The notes under the pieces are model-generated. The model was not told the origin of the DNA, ran no database searches, and saw nothing but the letters and a program-made list of their open reading frames with translations. The position numbers and the translations under genes were made by a program. Positions 9,013-17,986 of a stretch of 36,209 nt of DNA are shown one piece after another. How positions within the stretch are numbered: position 1 is the stretch's first letter; each line of letters begins with the position of its first letter. The stretch lies in NCBI GenBank assembly GCA_900317365.1, contig ONGM01000239.1, forward strand, positions 1-36,209. Reading direction: 5' to 3'. The stretch is from an uncultured Planctomycetota bacterium (GTDB lineage Bacteria > Planctomycetota > Planctomycetia > Pirellulales > Thermoguttaceae).

Positions 9013-11921
9013 GCGCGGCTCGCGTAAATCGGCGTCCAACGATTCGCGACCGAAAGATCCTTCTCGTCGGTAATCGTCGCGCGCCCGTCGCGAACCTCGC
9101 CGCAACGCGTCGCAACGCCTGTCGTTCCGATCGCAACCCACAAATCGCCGTAATTATCAAGGGACGCTTTCGCGCGAACGACCGGCTCGCCGTCGTTGAA
9201 GTCGAGGTATCCGATCCAGTCGTAGGACGTTCCCAACGGCGCCTTGAGCGTGCGCCAGAATTCTTTCGCGCGCGCGTCAAGCTCGCTGAGATTCGGAGCG
9301 CGACGCAACGCCGCGAGAGCGCCGACCCGCGCCGATTGAAGTTGCGCTCCCGGCGTGTACACGTTCGCGTTCGGGTTCGCGTCCTCGAGCTTCTTCGAAT
9401 CTTCGAACCATTTCGCAAGCTCGTCCAACTCCGGAAATCGCGCGACGCTCTCCGCCGCGAGTCCGAGAAGTCGGTATTTCAACGCCGGATCGAGCGTTTC
9501 TTCCGACTCCGCGTCGAGCGTGCGCAAGATCGCGGAAACCGCTTCGAACCAACTGTCCGGCGTCGGGTTGGAAGAGAGGTTCGAGGAAACGATTTGCGCA
9601 AATTCATTTTGCGGCGCTTTATGCGACTCGAGCTCACCGCGAAATTCGTCGACGTTGAAATTCTGCAAGACGCCCCCGGCGTGCGGAATATACTTCAATT
9701 CATTCGTTTCCGCCGGATCGGAGGTTACGTAATAGTAATTATGCCGCTCGTCGTCGAACAAGACCCACAGCGGACGTTCAAATTCCCGGAGATCCCTCAG
9801 CAACGGCTTGCGCGCGTTCTCAAACCCGCCGCCTTCGACGAACGAACGCGTCTTGGCGACGATCGTCTTCGCGCTCTCGTAATCCGGCGCGAAGGAGAGC
9901 GCGGCGCGATCTTTCGTTAAGGACGCGTCGAGCTCTTTGAACGCGGTCGGATCGGCGCACCATTCCAACGCGGTCGGGAATTTGCCAATCAGCGCGTTCC
10001 ACGACGCGGCGCGGCGAACGTTTGCGACGTCCTGATTCGCCGACTCGATCGCGGCGAGAAGTCGATCGTCGTTTTTCAGTTTCTTCTTCAACTCGTTGAG
10101 CGCCCCGACGTACGCCTCCGCGTTTCCGACCGTTTCTAGTAGCTCGCGCCCCATCTCGGCGGTCGACGCGTCGGTCTGCGCGCGCCTTTCAAAGCCTTCG
10201 ACCGCCTTCTGCAACGTCTCCCGTCGGTCGACGAGCTCCTTCGAAACGCCGAACTTCTCGTTCCCGGCAAGACTGTGCACGCGATCGCGTATACGACGAA
10301 TCTCCGCGAGTCGTTCCGCGTTCGTCGTCGTTTCCGAACTCTCGAGCGCTCGATAATCGGCGACGAGCGTTTCCAATTCGGCTTTGTACGCGTCGATCCG
10401 ACTCTGCGATTTCGTCTTCGAAAGGTCGGCGTCCTCTTTATACGCCGCGTTAAATTGTTGGCGCTCTTCGTCGGTCAACACCTGTCGTTTCAGATTGGCG
10501 ACAAGATTCGGCACGGCGCGACCGTCCTCGTGCTCGCGTTCGACAACGGCGAGCGCGTTCTCGAATTCCTTCTGGCGTTTCGCTTCCGTGCGCGCCGCGA
10601 TCTCGTATTGTTCGACCGCGATTTTATAATCCTCGACCTCCATGTATTCGGGACTCTCCGTAGCGTTGCGTTCGACGATCTCTTTCGCCGCCGCAAGGGA
10701 CGGGTAATTCTCCGAGTTCTCGCGAACGGCTTTGAACTCGTCGAGACGCCGCGTAATCTCGGCGGCGGACGCTTGCGCGCGCTTTTCCATTCGTCCGCGC
10801 GTCGTAATCGATACGATTAAAAACGCGAAAAAGACGACGAGCGCGAGCGTGAGCGCGATAATCGACGTCCTCTTGCGCCGTTTGCGCGCAAGAATCGACT
10901 CGACGCGAGTCTCGTAATCCTCCTGGACGGAATGCGGAATCTGCGCGTTGGCCGCTTGCGCGGCGAGTTCCGCTTCTTGGTAGACGCTCTCGAGTTCGTC
11001 GACGTTTTCCGACCGCGCGACGTAGCTTTGCAACCGCTTCAATTTCGCCTGATACGTTCGGTCGGCGTTGAGCGTGCGTTCGGCGCTTTGCGCGGTCGCC
11101 ACGAGACGATTGAGTCGATCGAGCGTCGACTTCGGCGCCATCGTCAGCGCTTTAATGAACTCCTCTTCGCCGTTGTAATACTCCGCGTTGCACGCGAATC
11201 GTTCCGCGTCGGTCGTCGCAGACTCCCAACGTTGAACGAGCGAGTCGAGCTTTTTGAGCGCCTCGTTCGATTGGAACAGTTCGAGACGCGCGTCGATCTT
11301 GCGCACGAGCCCGGAGTCGCTCGGCGTCTCGCGCTCCGGTCGCGTCAGACACGCGCGCCAACGCAGAAGATCGCGTTGCGGAACACCGTCCGGTTCCGTG
11401 AGCTTGAGCTTCGACGCGACGCCTTTGTCGAACTCGCCTTCGAGTCGAATCAAAGACCGACTGAAGAAATCGACGTACTTCGGAAGCGCCGCCTTAATCT
11501 CGTAGAGAAGTTCAAGACGCGAGCGCGGACTACCCCCTTCGAGTTCGAGCAACCGATATTTCGCGAACGTCTCGCGGACCGGCTCAAAGCGGTAGCTGAA
11601 TTCGAGCAGATCGGCGCCGGCGCCTTTCGAGATCGCGACCGGCGTCTCGAGTCCGAGAATACGGCACGCGCTCTGCCAATCTTCGAACTGATCGAACATG
11701 AGAATCTCGGACGCTTCGATGAGCTGTTCGTCACGCAACTGCCGATCCGCCTCGCAAAGCTGCCCGCTCTGCAACGCCGACCGCGCGCGACCAAGCCCTT
11801 CGTCAACGCTATGCAAGCGACGCGCAAAAACGCTCGCAAGCTCCTCCAATTCGTCGTTCGCTACCCCTTCGGGGTCTTCCAAGACTCTTTTGATCTTCTC
11901 TACGATTTCCGTGTTTGTCAT
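9000..11921 (-). CDS. Large coiled-coil protein with one central membrane segment
   Basis: The protein has 973 residues. Residues 1 to about 345 are charged and helical (cytoplasmic if the basic RKRRKR before the membrane segment marks the inside). One membrane segment lies at about 352-373. Residues 380 to about 690 are rich in Glu, Lys, Ala and Arg in coiled-coil-like patterns. The last 280 residues look more globular, with several Trp and Tyr and a beta-rich end. There is no signal peptide and I recognise no enzyme motif. It lies directly downstream of the GAP1-like gene (90-base gap) in a cluster with the GTPase and stator genes. Its topology suggests a scaffold linking cytoplasm and periplasm. 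This is inference. Confidence 0.85.
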   Translation of the reverse strand: MTNTEIVEKIKRVLEDPEGVANDELEELASVFARRLHSVDEGLGRARSALQSGQLCEADRQLRDEQLIEASEILMFDQFEDWQSACRILGLETPVAISKGAGADLLEFSYRFEPVRETFAKYRLLELEGGSPRSRLELLYEIKAALPKYVDFFSRSLIRLEGEFDKGVASKLKLTEPDGVPQRDLLRWRACLTRPERETPSDSGLVRKIDARLELFQSNEALKKLDSLVQRWESATTDAERFACNAEYYNGEEEFIKALTMAPKSTLDRLNRLVATAQSAERTLNADRTYQAKLKRLQSYVARSENVDELESVYQEAELAAQAANAQIPHSVQEDYETRVESILARKRRKRTSIIALTLALVVFFAFLIVSITTRGRMEKRAQASAAEITRRLDEFKAVRENSENYPSLAAAKEIVERNATESPEYMEVEDYKIAVEQYEIAARTEAKRQKEFENALAVVEREHEDGRAVPNLVANLKRQVLTDEERQQFNAAYKEDADLSKTKSQSRIDAYKAELETLVADYRALESSETTTNAERLAEIRRIRDRVHSLAGNEKFGVSKELVDRRETLQKAVEGFERRAQTDASTAEMGRELLETVGNAEAYVGALNELKKKLKNDDRLLAAIESANQDVANVRRAASWNALIGKFPTALEWCADPTAFKELDASLTKDRAALSFAPDYESAKTIVAKTRSFVEGGGFENARKPLLRDLREFERPLWVLFDDERHNYYYVTSDPAETNELKYIPHAGGVLQNFNVDEFRGELESHKAPQNEFAQIVSSNLSSNPTPDSWFEAVSAILRTLDAESEETLDPALKYRLLGLAAESVARFPELDELAKWFEDSKKLEDANPNANVYTPGAQLQSARVGALAALRRAPNLSELDARAKEFWRTLKAPLGTSYDWIGYLDFNDGEPVVRAKASLDNYGDLWVAIGTTGVATRCGEVRDGRATITDEKDLSVANRWTPIYASRAAQE

Positions 11922-12011
11922 GGCTTACGCGTCTCGCAAGTTCTATTTCGCGGCGGTTAGAATTTTCTTTGTTCGCTTTAACGGTTCCGTTGCTCAAATT
12001 TCGTTAAATGT

Positions 12012-14819
12012 TTAATTAGACTGAAGAGACACGGACGACTGCTGATCAGGGAAGCGATAGTGTTCGATCCCTTTGCTCCCTTTCCCTTTTAAGGGTTCAG
12101 GCTCGCACAACAGTTCAAGATCTTCCTCATTCCACATGATGAATTTACCGTCGCCACTTCCACTCAATTCAAGTTCTCTATCTCCATAAGTATAACATGT
12201 TACTTCGCATTCTTTTTTTTGCATCTTTTTATCAACGTCGTCGAGAATACCTTTCATATCCTTCGAACTGTTTTTCAACAAATTTTCAAGTTCATTCTCT
12301 TGAACCGAAACAAGAAAAACTTTGTCTATTCTAGCTTCACTAGCGTGTGTCGTAAGTATTGCATACGTTTTATCTTCTAACACACCAGACGGCTTATTAT
12401 CATCATCTTTCAACACAAGTTCGAAGACTACAACATTTTTATTATTTACGGAATCTATGTGTTTATTTAAAACATATTTCTTTTCATCAAATTTAAATTC
12501 CAAATCAAATACCAACGCTTTTTTCTTAGCCAATTTATCTCTATTCGCCAATTGATTGTTTTTTGTTAGGCAAATAATCTGTTTCTTTCCTTGATCGTTA
12601 TCATTGTTGGTTTTGAATCCAAACAGTTTATCGTCACCTTGAAAATAATTTCTGTCTGGAGTTAATAATCGGACATATCCAGTTTCAAACTCGGTCTTAC
12701 CGTTTTTTTCAACGATCAAATTAACTTGAACGTTATTCCAAGAATCAATCTCATTCTTCCTTATTTCAAAAGCTAATAATTTATTTCGCACATAGTTCAA
12801 CCGCGAGAAGAAGTCAATCTCTTCGAATTTTACACCATTATTGATGTTACGTTTATCATTATTGATTTTATATTTACCATAGAAGATCTTAGAAGATAAT
12901 TCATTGTTAGCGTTAGCGTTTTTCAACCATTCGCCAACGTCAATATAACGCTCATTATTTTTATCACCTACTTCTTTCCACTCTTTTCCAAATCTTTCAA
13001 ATGAAATACCTTCCCATTTAAGGCTAATCTTAAACCGATACTTAACGTTCTCGTTCGTTATAAACATAGGGAGAACATTCTCAACGCCTTCAAAAACAGG
13101 AATGGAATAAGTATCATTATTTTGTTGGTTAGCAACAACGCCTGACGAACGTTGTTGATTATCTTCAGAGCGCCTCTTCAAGATATTCTCAACTTTATCG
13201 ATCGATTTATTCTTTTTTATCTTTTCAAAGGCGACGCGAATCGCGTTAAGCGCCGCTTCTTCAGAAGAGTCAGAAGTTTGATCATCACCAGAAAGGCTAA
13301 CCGACCCGGATATATCGCCACCTGTATCGCTCGCCTCCTCATCCGCGTTAGACTCCACACTCTCCCCTTCAGGATGGTTATCCGTCGTATCCGTTGCATT
13401 CGCCTCGCTCGCAGCAACATCAGCGGCAGACTGCCCCTCAGCGCCCGAATCCGCCTTCTTCCCTTCATCAGGCTGTGCAGGCTGTTCAGGCTGGCGAGGC
13501 GAGGCAGGCGCCGCGTTCGTAGCGTTCTTCACGGTTTCGGCGGCGGACTTATTCCCGGCGTCCGGCGCCGCGTTCTCGGTGATTTCCTGAGGATGCGCGA
13601 ACCAATTCTTTGTCCACTTCACAAGATCGGAGACGTCGCTCTTAACCGCGAGAACGATCGCAAGGGCGAGCGTCAACGTTACGATCATGCCGACAAGAAA
13701 CACGATCCACGTCTTGGTGCTATCTTTCTTTTCGCGGCGAGGCGTAATCGACGGCCCCTGGGTTCCAGGCGCGGGACGTCCGTAATTCAGAACCTTCTTA
13801 CCTCCTTTTCTCGGCACGGAAGGCGCGCCCTGCGACGGGACAGGCTGCCTCACGGCGTAGACGCCTTGATCTTGAGGATTGAGACCGCGAAAATCAGGCT
13901 GACCAGGCGACGACGATTGACCGTAGATCGGAGTCGAACCAACGTCGTACGCGTTCGCGGCGCCGGCGGTCGCGAGGTTCGGAATCGCGCCCGGCGAGGC
14001 GACAGGCTCCGGCGCGCGCAGAAGTTCGCGGCGCGCTCGTTCGACTAGGCGAGCGCACTCCGGCGACCCGTGAAAACGTTCCGGCGCCCCGACTCGCGAC
14101 GGGTTCGCAAGGTCGATCAGCAGACAATTCGGGGTCGCGCGAAACGCGGCTTCTTCCGGCGTTCCCGCAAAGACCGTCTTCCACTGAATGAGAACGTTCC
14201 CCGGCGTCTTCGTGTAATAGGTCGAAAAGGTCGCCTTCCACCTCTGGCTCGGATCGAGCAGGTAGATCGATTCCTGAAAGAGCCTCAGGACATTCTGTTC
14301 CGGTCGCGCGACGATGGCGACGGACTGCCCGGTCTTCACGGTCGAGGCGAGCGCGCCGGCCCAACCGAGATCGCCGAGAAGATTCTGCCATTCGCTCGAC
14401 TGAAATCGCGGCTCGACGCGGTTATGCACGGGGGTCGGCGCTTCGAACCATTGCGGGGGAGCGTCCCACCGTCGCTGAAAGAGAGGCGGGTTGGCGGCGC
14501 AGAGTTCCGCAGGACCGCACGGAACGAGATCGTTTCCGTCGAGGGTTATGAAGTGGGCGATCTGATTCGTTCGATTGGAGTAATCGAGTCCGGCGTCGGC
14601 GATTCGAGCAATCGCGCGCACGCCGCGTCCGCCGTCGTCGAAGACGAAGTGCGAATACGCGACGGGGGTCGCGCCTGCGATTCGACGGTACCCGGAAAGC
14701 TCCTTCAAAACGACGGCGACGCGCTCGCTCATCGCGCGCGATCGCGCGACGACGCAAAATCCGTACGACCCCGGAACGAGACCGCGCGGCGTCGACGTGT
14801 AAATCAGTTCAAAAGCCAT
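12012..14819 (-). CDS. GAP1-N2-like (GTPase-associated) membrane protein with an AT-rich C-terminal region
   Basis: The protein has 935 residues. The first 265 or so resemble the N-terminal type 2 domain of GTPase-associated protein 1 (GAP1-N2): the opening ELIYTSTPRGLVPGSYGFCV, then LSGYRR, VAYSHF, RIADAGLDYSNRTNQIAHF. That domain is known mainly from computational work on TRAFAC-GTPase conflict systems. A Pro/Gly/Ser-rich linker leads to one membrane segment (about 370-392), then an acidic Ala/Glu/Asp/Ser-rich spacer (about 415-520). From about residue 533 the coding DNA turns sharply AT-rich and the protein becomes rich in Asn, Lys, Ile and Phe, with no recognised domain. The GTPase gene lies immediately upstream (about 84 bases). 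I am fairly sure of the N-terminal family and do not know what the C-terminal region does. Confidence 0.85.
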   Translation of the reverse strand: MAFELIYTSTPRGLVPGSYGFCVVARSRAMSERVAVVLKELSGYRRIAGATPVAYSHFVFDDGGRGVRAIARIADAGLDYSNRTNQIAHFITLDGNDLVPCGPAELCAANPPLFQRRWDAPPQWFEAPTPVHNRVEPRFQSSEWQNLLGDLGWAGALASTVKTGQSVAIVARPEQNVLRLFQESIYLLDPSQRWKATFSTYYTKTPGNVLIQWKTVFAGTPEEAAFRATPNCLLIDLANPSRVGAPERFHGSPECARLVERARRELLRAPEPVASPGAIPNLATAGAANAYDVGSTPIYGQSSSPGQPDFRGLNPQDQGVYAVRQPVPSQGAPSVPRKGGKKVLNYGRPAPGTQGPSITPRREKKDSTKTWIVFLVGMIVTLTLALAIVLAVKSDVSDLVKWTKNWFAHPQEITENAAPDAGNKSAAETVKNATNAAPASPRQPEQPAQPDEGKKADSGAEGQSAADVAASEANATDTTDNHPEGESVESNADEEASDTGGDISGSVSLSGDDQTSDSSEEAALNAIRVAFEKIKKNKSIDKVENILKRRSEDNQQRSSGVVANQQNNDTYSIPVFEGVENVLPMFITNENVKYRFKISLKWEGISFERFGKEWKEVGDKNNERYIDVGEWLKNANANNELSSKIFYGKYKINNDKRNINNGVKFEEIDFFSRLNYVRNKLLAFEIRKNEIDSWNNVQVNLIVEKNGKTEFETGYVRLLTPDRNYFQGDDKLFGFKTNNDNDQGKKQIICLTKNNQLANRDKLAKKKALVFDLEFKFDEKKYVLNKHIDSVNNKNVVVFELVLKDDDNKPSGVLEDKTYAILTTHASEARIDKVFLVSVQENELENLLKNSSKDMKGILDDVDKKMQKKECEVTCYTYGDRELELSGSGDGKFIMWNEEDLELLCEPEPLKGKGSKGIEHYRFPDQQSSVSLQSN

Positions 14820-14868
14820 CTCAATCCTCTAACTGATCTCAATTCCCTTACTGATCTCAATCTTCACT
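14814..14868. repeat. Tandem duplication, 18-base period, at the GAP1-like start
   Basis: The block actgatctcaat occurs at 14832-14843 and 14850-14861. A third, diverged copy at 14818-14825 includes the start codon of the GAP1-like gene. The repeats fill most of the spacer behind the GTPase gene. Confidence 0.75.
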
Positions 14869-14903
14869 CTGAATCGCAAGCGAAAATTTTGCGCGGATAT
14901 GGG

Positions 14904-16217
14904 TTACGCTTTGCCGTCCTTGTCGACGGTAACGATCAAACCTTTTGTCAAACGCGAAATCGCGTAAATCATCGGGACGTCGATCCAAATCGGACGAATC
15001 TCCGAAGCGCGGAAGCCTCCGGATTTCTCGGCGTCGTTCTGATCGACGACCGGGGACACGCCCGTTGCGCTCACGGGAATATAGACGACGTCGCTCGCGA
15101 AACTCTCGACGGAACTAATAAATTCCGGCGCGTATTTCATGAGCATATTGCGGGTCAATTGACTCGCGTGACGCACAACGTCGTTTCGTAGCGCGCATAC
15201 GTTGAAATCGCGATACTTAAAGGGCGCGACCGGCTCGACGTTCAAATCGAGACTCGGCACGAGCCGCCGCCAGACGTCCGCTTTTGAAACGATCACGACG
15301 AGGGGTCTGTCGAATTTCTGATAACTCGGAATATTGTTGTGCGCGCGAACGCGTTTCGCGGTCTCGGCAAAGACGGAGTCTTGTCGCAAGGTCGAGACGC
15401 GCATTCCGCTGTCGTCGTAGACTTGCGGATCCTTGGAAACTTCGCGGCACGCTTTGCGGAAGCGCGGGTCTTGCGTCGGATCGTAGAGAAAGAAGAGGCA
15501 TTTGCACTGCGCTAGGTGCCGCGTAACCGGGTTCGACGCGAGGTCGGCTCCTTTCGTAGGCAGGTAACTTTCGCCTGCGTTGTCGTAAAGGCAAATCATC
15601 CGCGACGCGACGTCCTCTTTGCCTTCGTTCGGATGCCCGGCTCCCGGCGCCGCAAGAAAGACGAACGGCTGGGGAAACGTTACGCTCTGATCGCCAATGA
15701 GAACCGTATTGTAGAGGTCGCCGCCGAACTCTTGCGTCTTCTCGATTTTCACGAGTTCGGAACTATTGGCGACGAACTGCATCGTCTCGTAGGAAGAGAG
15801 TTTCGCGTTCATTTCCGGGTCGCCGTCGAGGAAATTCAGTCGGAACTTTGAGGCGAGCGAACTGCGCAGCATGAAGGTCGAGGAGGCGAGGTAATACGAC
15901 TTTCCGCTCGCCGGGGCGCCGACGATCGACATGAACAACGCCGGCGAATCGAGAGCGCACGCCGGCAACTTCAGATGACAACGCGGACAAGCGAGATCTT
16001 TGCAGGAGTAGCCTTTCGCGTCGACGGCGGCGCCGCGCGCGTCGTATTCCGTCGGCAGGAATCGCACGCGTTCCGTTTCGCCTAATTTATAGTCTCCGAG
16101 CAGCGCCGGCGCTTCGGAAATCCAGAGCGCGTCTTCGGGCGCAAATTCGTTCCAGCAATGCGGGCACACGACCGACTTAATCAGTTTTCGTCGCGATTTG
16201 GAATTTGAGGTCGCCAT
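14904..16217 (-). CDS. Zinc-ribbon P-loop GTPase, DO-GTPase2-like (TRAFAC type)
   Basis: The protein has 437 residues. Two CxxC pairs (C18/C21 and C77/C80) form a probable zinc ribbon. A Walker A motif GAPASGKS follows at about 100-107. LYDNAGESY around D211 fits a switch II DxxG. IVSKADVW at about 309-314 fits the N/SKxD guanine-specificity motif, and VSATG near 381-385 fits the SA motif. No membrane segment is seen, so it should be cytoplasmic. Together with the adjacent GAP1-N2-like protein it fits the GTPase of the GAP1-linked TRAFAC conflict systems (Double-GTPase 2 group). The family name is from memory and less certain than the GTPase call. It probably acts as a nucleotide-controlled switch for the membrane proteins of the cluster. 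Confidence 0.85.
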   Translation of the reverse strand: MATSNSKSRRKLIKSVVCPHCWNEFAPEDALWISEAPALLGDYKLGETERVRFLPTEYDARGAAVDAKGYSCKDLACPRCHLKLPACALDSPALFMSIVGAPASGKSYYLASSTFMLRSSLASKFRLNFLDGDPEMNAKLSSYETMQFVANSSELVKIEKTQEFGGDLYNTVLIGDQSVTFPQPFVFLAAPGAGHPNEGKEDVASRMICLYDNAGESYLPTKGADLASNPVTRHLAQCKCLFFLYDPTQDPRFRKACREVSKDPQVYDDSGMRVSTLRQDSVFAETAKRVRAHNNIPSYQKFDRPLVVIVSKADVWRRLVPSLDLNVEPVAPFKYRDFNVCALRNDVVRHASQLTRNMLMKYAPEFISSVESFASDVVYIPVSATGVSPVVDQNDAEKSGGFRASEIRPIWIDVPMIYAISRLTKGLIVTVDKDGKA

Positions 16218-16276
16218 CGGTAAAGGGAATCTCCTAGCGTCTGCGCGCCAATTTGCAATTCGACTTGCTATTTGAC

Positions 16277-16978
16277 TTACAATTCAACGTAAGTCGCTTT
16301 ATAGTAAGGAACTTTTTTCTTTTCGACGTTCTTTCCGGCCTGCGCGGCGACCGACTCCGCTCGCTTAATCGCCTCCCGGAACTGCTCCGCCGTCGCGTCT
16401 TCCGATCCGAATTTATCGAGTTCCTGCTCGCGAATCTTCGAAACGGCTTTCGCGGCGAGTTGCATGGCGTCGACGTATTTCTTCTTCGAAAGATCCTTCT
16501 CCGCCTGCTGAAGCGCGTCCTGAACCTCTTCGTACGACGATTTCGACGACTTAAACCAATCGAAAAGCGATTTCTTTTTCGGCGCAGGGGGCGCGGGCGG
16601 GGTCGGCGGCTTCGGGGTCGGGTCTTTCGGCTTGGCGTCGGTCGGGGGAGGAGTCGGGGCGGGCGGATTTGCGGCGCTCGCGGGCTTCTTCGCGGCGTTC
16701 TTCTTCGCCTCTTTTTCCGCCGCCTTCTTCGCCTTCTCGGCGGCTTTTTCTTCGCGCGCCTTTTCCGCCTTAGCCGCGCGCTCTTCTCGCGCGGTCGGCT
16801 TGCGTTGCGACTCTTGCGGCGCCGACTCTTCGCTCTTCGGCGGCTCCGTCATGAGCTTGCCGTTTTTGCGCCACCCGCCCCACGCGCCGAGACTCAACGC
16901 GACGGCGACGAGCAACAACGCGAGCGCGGTCGCGCGAAAGCGTCGGTTCTTCCACGAAAAAAAGTCTTTCCAAGGCAT
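16277..16978 (-). CDS. Small membrane protein with a Lys/Ala/Pro-rich linker and a helical C-terminal domain
   Basis: The protein has 233 residues, with a basic N-terminus and one membrane segment at about 16-34. A long stretch rich in Lys, Ala, Glu and Pro follows (about 40-140), looking like a charged helix plus a Pro-rich spacer. The C-terminal part of about 90 residues contains paired helices resembling a tetratricopeptide-like unit (LQQAEKDLSKKKYVDAMQLA). AAGGAG nine bases upstream supports the ATG at 16978. It lies between the MotB-like and GTPase genes, with gaps of about 100 and 59 bases. The Pro-rich linker would suit a GYF-domain partner or a cell-wall-spanning tether. Function unknown. 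Confidence 0.75.
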   Translation of the reverse strand: MPWKDFFSWKNRRFRATALALLLVAVALSLGAWGGWRKNGKLMTEPPKSEESAPQESQRKPTAREERAAKAEKAREEKAAEKAKKAAEKEAKKNAAKKPASAANPPAPTPPPTDAKPKDPTPKPPTPPAPPAPKKKSLFDWFKSSKSSYEEVQDALQQAEKDLSKKKYVDAMQLAAKAVSKIREQELDKFGSEDATAEQFREAIKRAESVAAQAGKNVEKKKVPYYKATYVEL

Positions 16979-17038
16979 GGCTCCGTCTCCTTCGCGCGGC
17001 GTAAAACGCTCTTGCGATTTTGGAGTTCGATTTCGACG

Positions 17039-17085
17039 TACGATTTCGTCATACGTTTCGTCATTGCGTACGTTTCGTCACTGCG
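17039..17085. repeat. Tandem duplication, 17-base period, over a stop codon
   Basis: Units tacgtttcgtcattgcg (17052-17068) and tacgtttcgtcactgcg (17069-17085) follow a partial copy at 17039-17051. The 17069 unit contains the stop of the second MotB-like gene (17078-17080), as at the 8962-9012 junction. Confidence 0.8.
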
Positions 17086-17986
17086 ATTTCGTATCGCTTC
17101 CGCCGCGATCGAACACTTTGACGCCGGGTTCTCCGATAAAAATACGAATTTGGTAAAGTCGATCCTTTAAAAAGTCTCGCACGACGGCGAATTCCGAGTA
17201 CGAGTCGCTCGACACGACGAGCGATACGACGCACCGATTCGCAGGATACGGCGCGAACGTTTTTTCCAAACGCTTAACGACTCCCGGCGAGGAAAGATCG
17301 ACGCCGCGATCGACTCGCGGTTCCACACGCGCGCTATACTCGTTCTCTTCAACGATGAAGAAGTCCTCCGAATTGCACTCTCGCGTTTCCGGATCGACTT
17401 GCCACACGTACAGTTTACCATATTTTAAGACGACCCCAAGGTCGGACTTGAATCCGCCGCGTTCGCGCATCTGGGGCGGCGCCGAGTTCTGCGCGACGGC
17501 GCGCTCGACCGTCTCCGCGTCCGCTTTCGCGTCCCGAACCGCTTTTTCCGCGTTCTGCAGCTCGCGTTCCGCTTCCGCGCGCGCAACGTCAAGCTCCGTC
17601 TTTTCGCGTTGCATTTGCGCCGCCTGACGCGTCTTTTCCGCAAGCTCCTCCGACGTTTCTCGCAATTCGTCGAGTACGTCGAGCGTTTCCGTTCGCGCGT
17701 CAACGACGTCCGGAGACGTCAAGCTCGAAAGGAAATCCTTCGAATCCTCGATTAACTCGGAAACCTGCGCCCACTGCGTGCGAAGATTCTCGAGGTCAAT
17801 CTCCATAGTCTCAAGTTCTGCGACTGTCGCGCGCTCCTCCTTGATCGTCTCTTCGATCGCCTTCTCGCTCGTCGAGCGCAACGATACGACGACGAAAAGC
17901 ATAATGAAGACGAAACCGCCGAACATATTGCAGATCGTGTCAAGGAAAAGCTCCAAACTGTCCTGACTGTGTCGTTTACGGCTCAT
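17078..17986 (-). CDS. MotB/ExbD-like stator B subunit, second copy
   Basis: The protein has 302 residues. After MSRKR, a single membrane segment (about 15-36) begins with Asp16 in LFLDTICNMFGGFVFIMLF. This is the position of the proton-carrying aspartate of MotB and ExbD. A coiled coil follows (about 40-150), then a mixed alpha/beta domain whose VSLVVSSDSYSEFAVVRDFL pattern resembles the periplasmic ExbD domain. There is no OmpA-type peptidoglycan-binding domain. Its start overlaps the end of the first MotB-like gene by 11 bases, so translation is probably coupled. In the family the B subunits plug an A-subunit pentamer and conduct protons. That this pair does so is inferred from the aspartate and the neighbouring MotA-like gene. 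Confidence 0.82.
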   Translation of the reverse strand: MSRKRHSQDSLELFLDTICNMFGGFVFIMLFVVVSLRSTSEKAIEETIKEERATVAELETMEIDLENLRTQWAQVSELIEDSKDFLSSLTSPDVVDARTETLDVLDELRETSEELAEKTRQAAQMQREKTELDVARAEAERELQNAEKAVRDAKADAETVERAVAQNSAPPQMRERGGFKSDLGVVLKYGKLYVWQVDPETRECNSEDFFIVEENEYSARVEPRVDRGVDLSSPGVVKRLEKTFAPYPANRCVVSLVVSSDSYSEFAVVRDFLKDRLYQIRIFIGEPGVKVFDRGGSDTKSQ

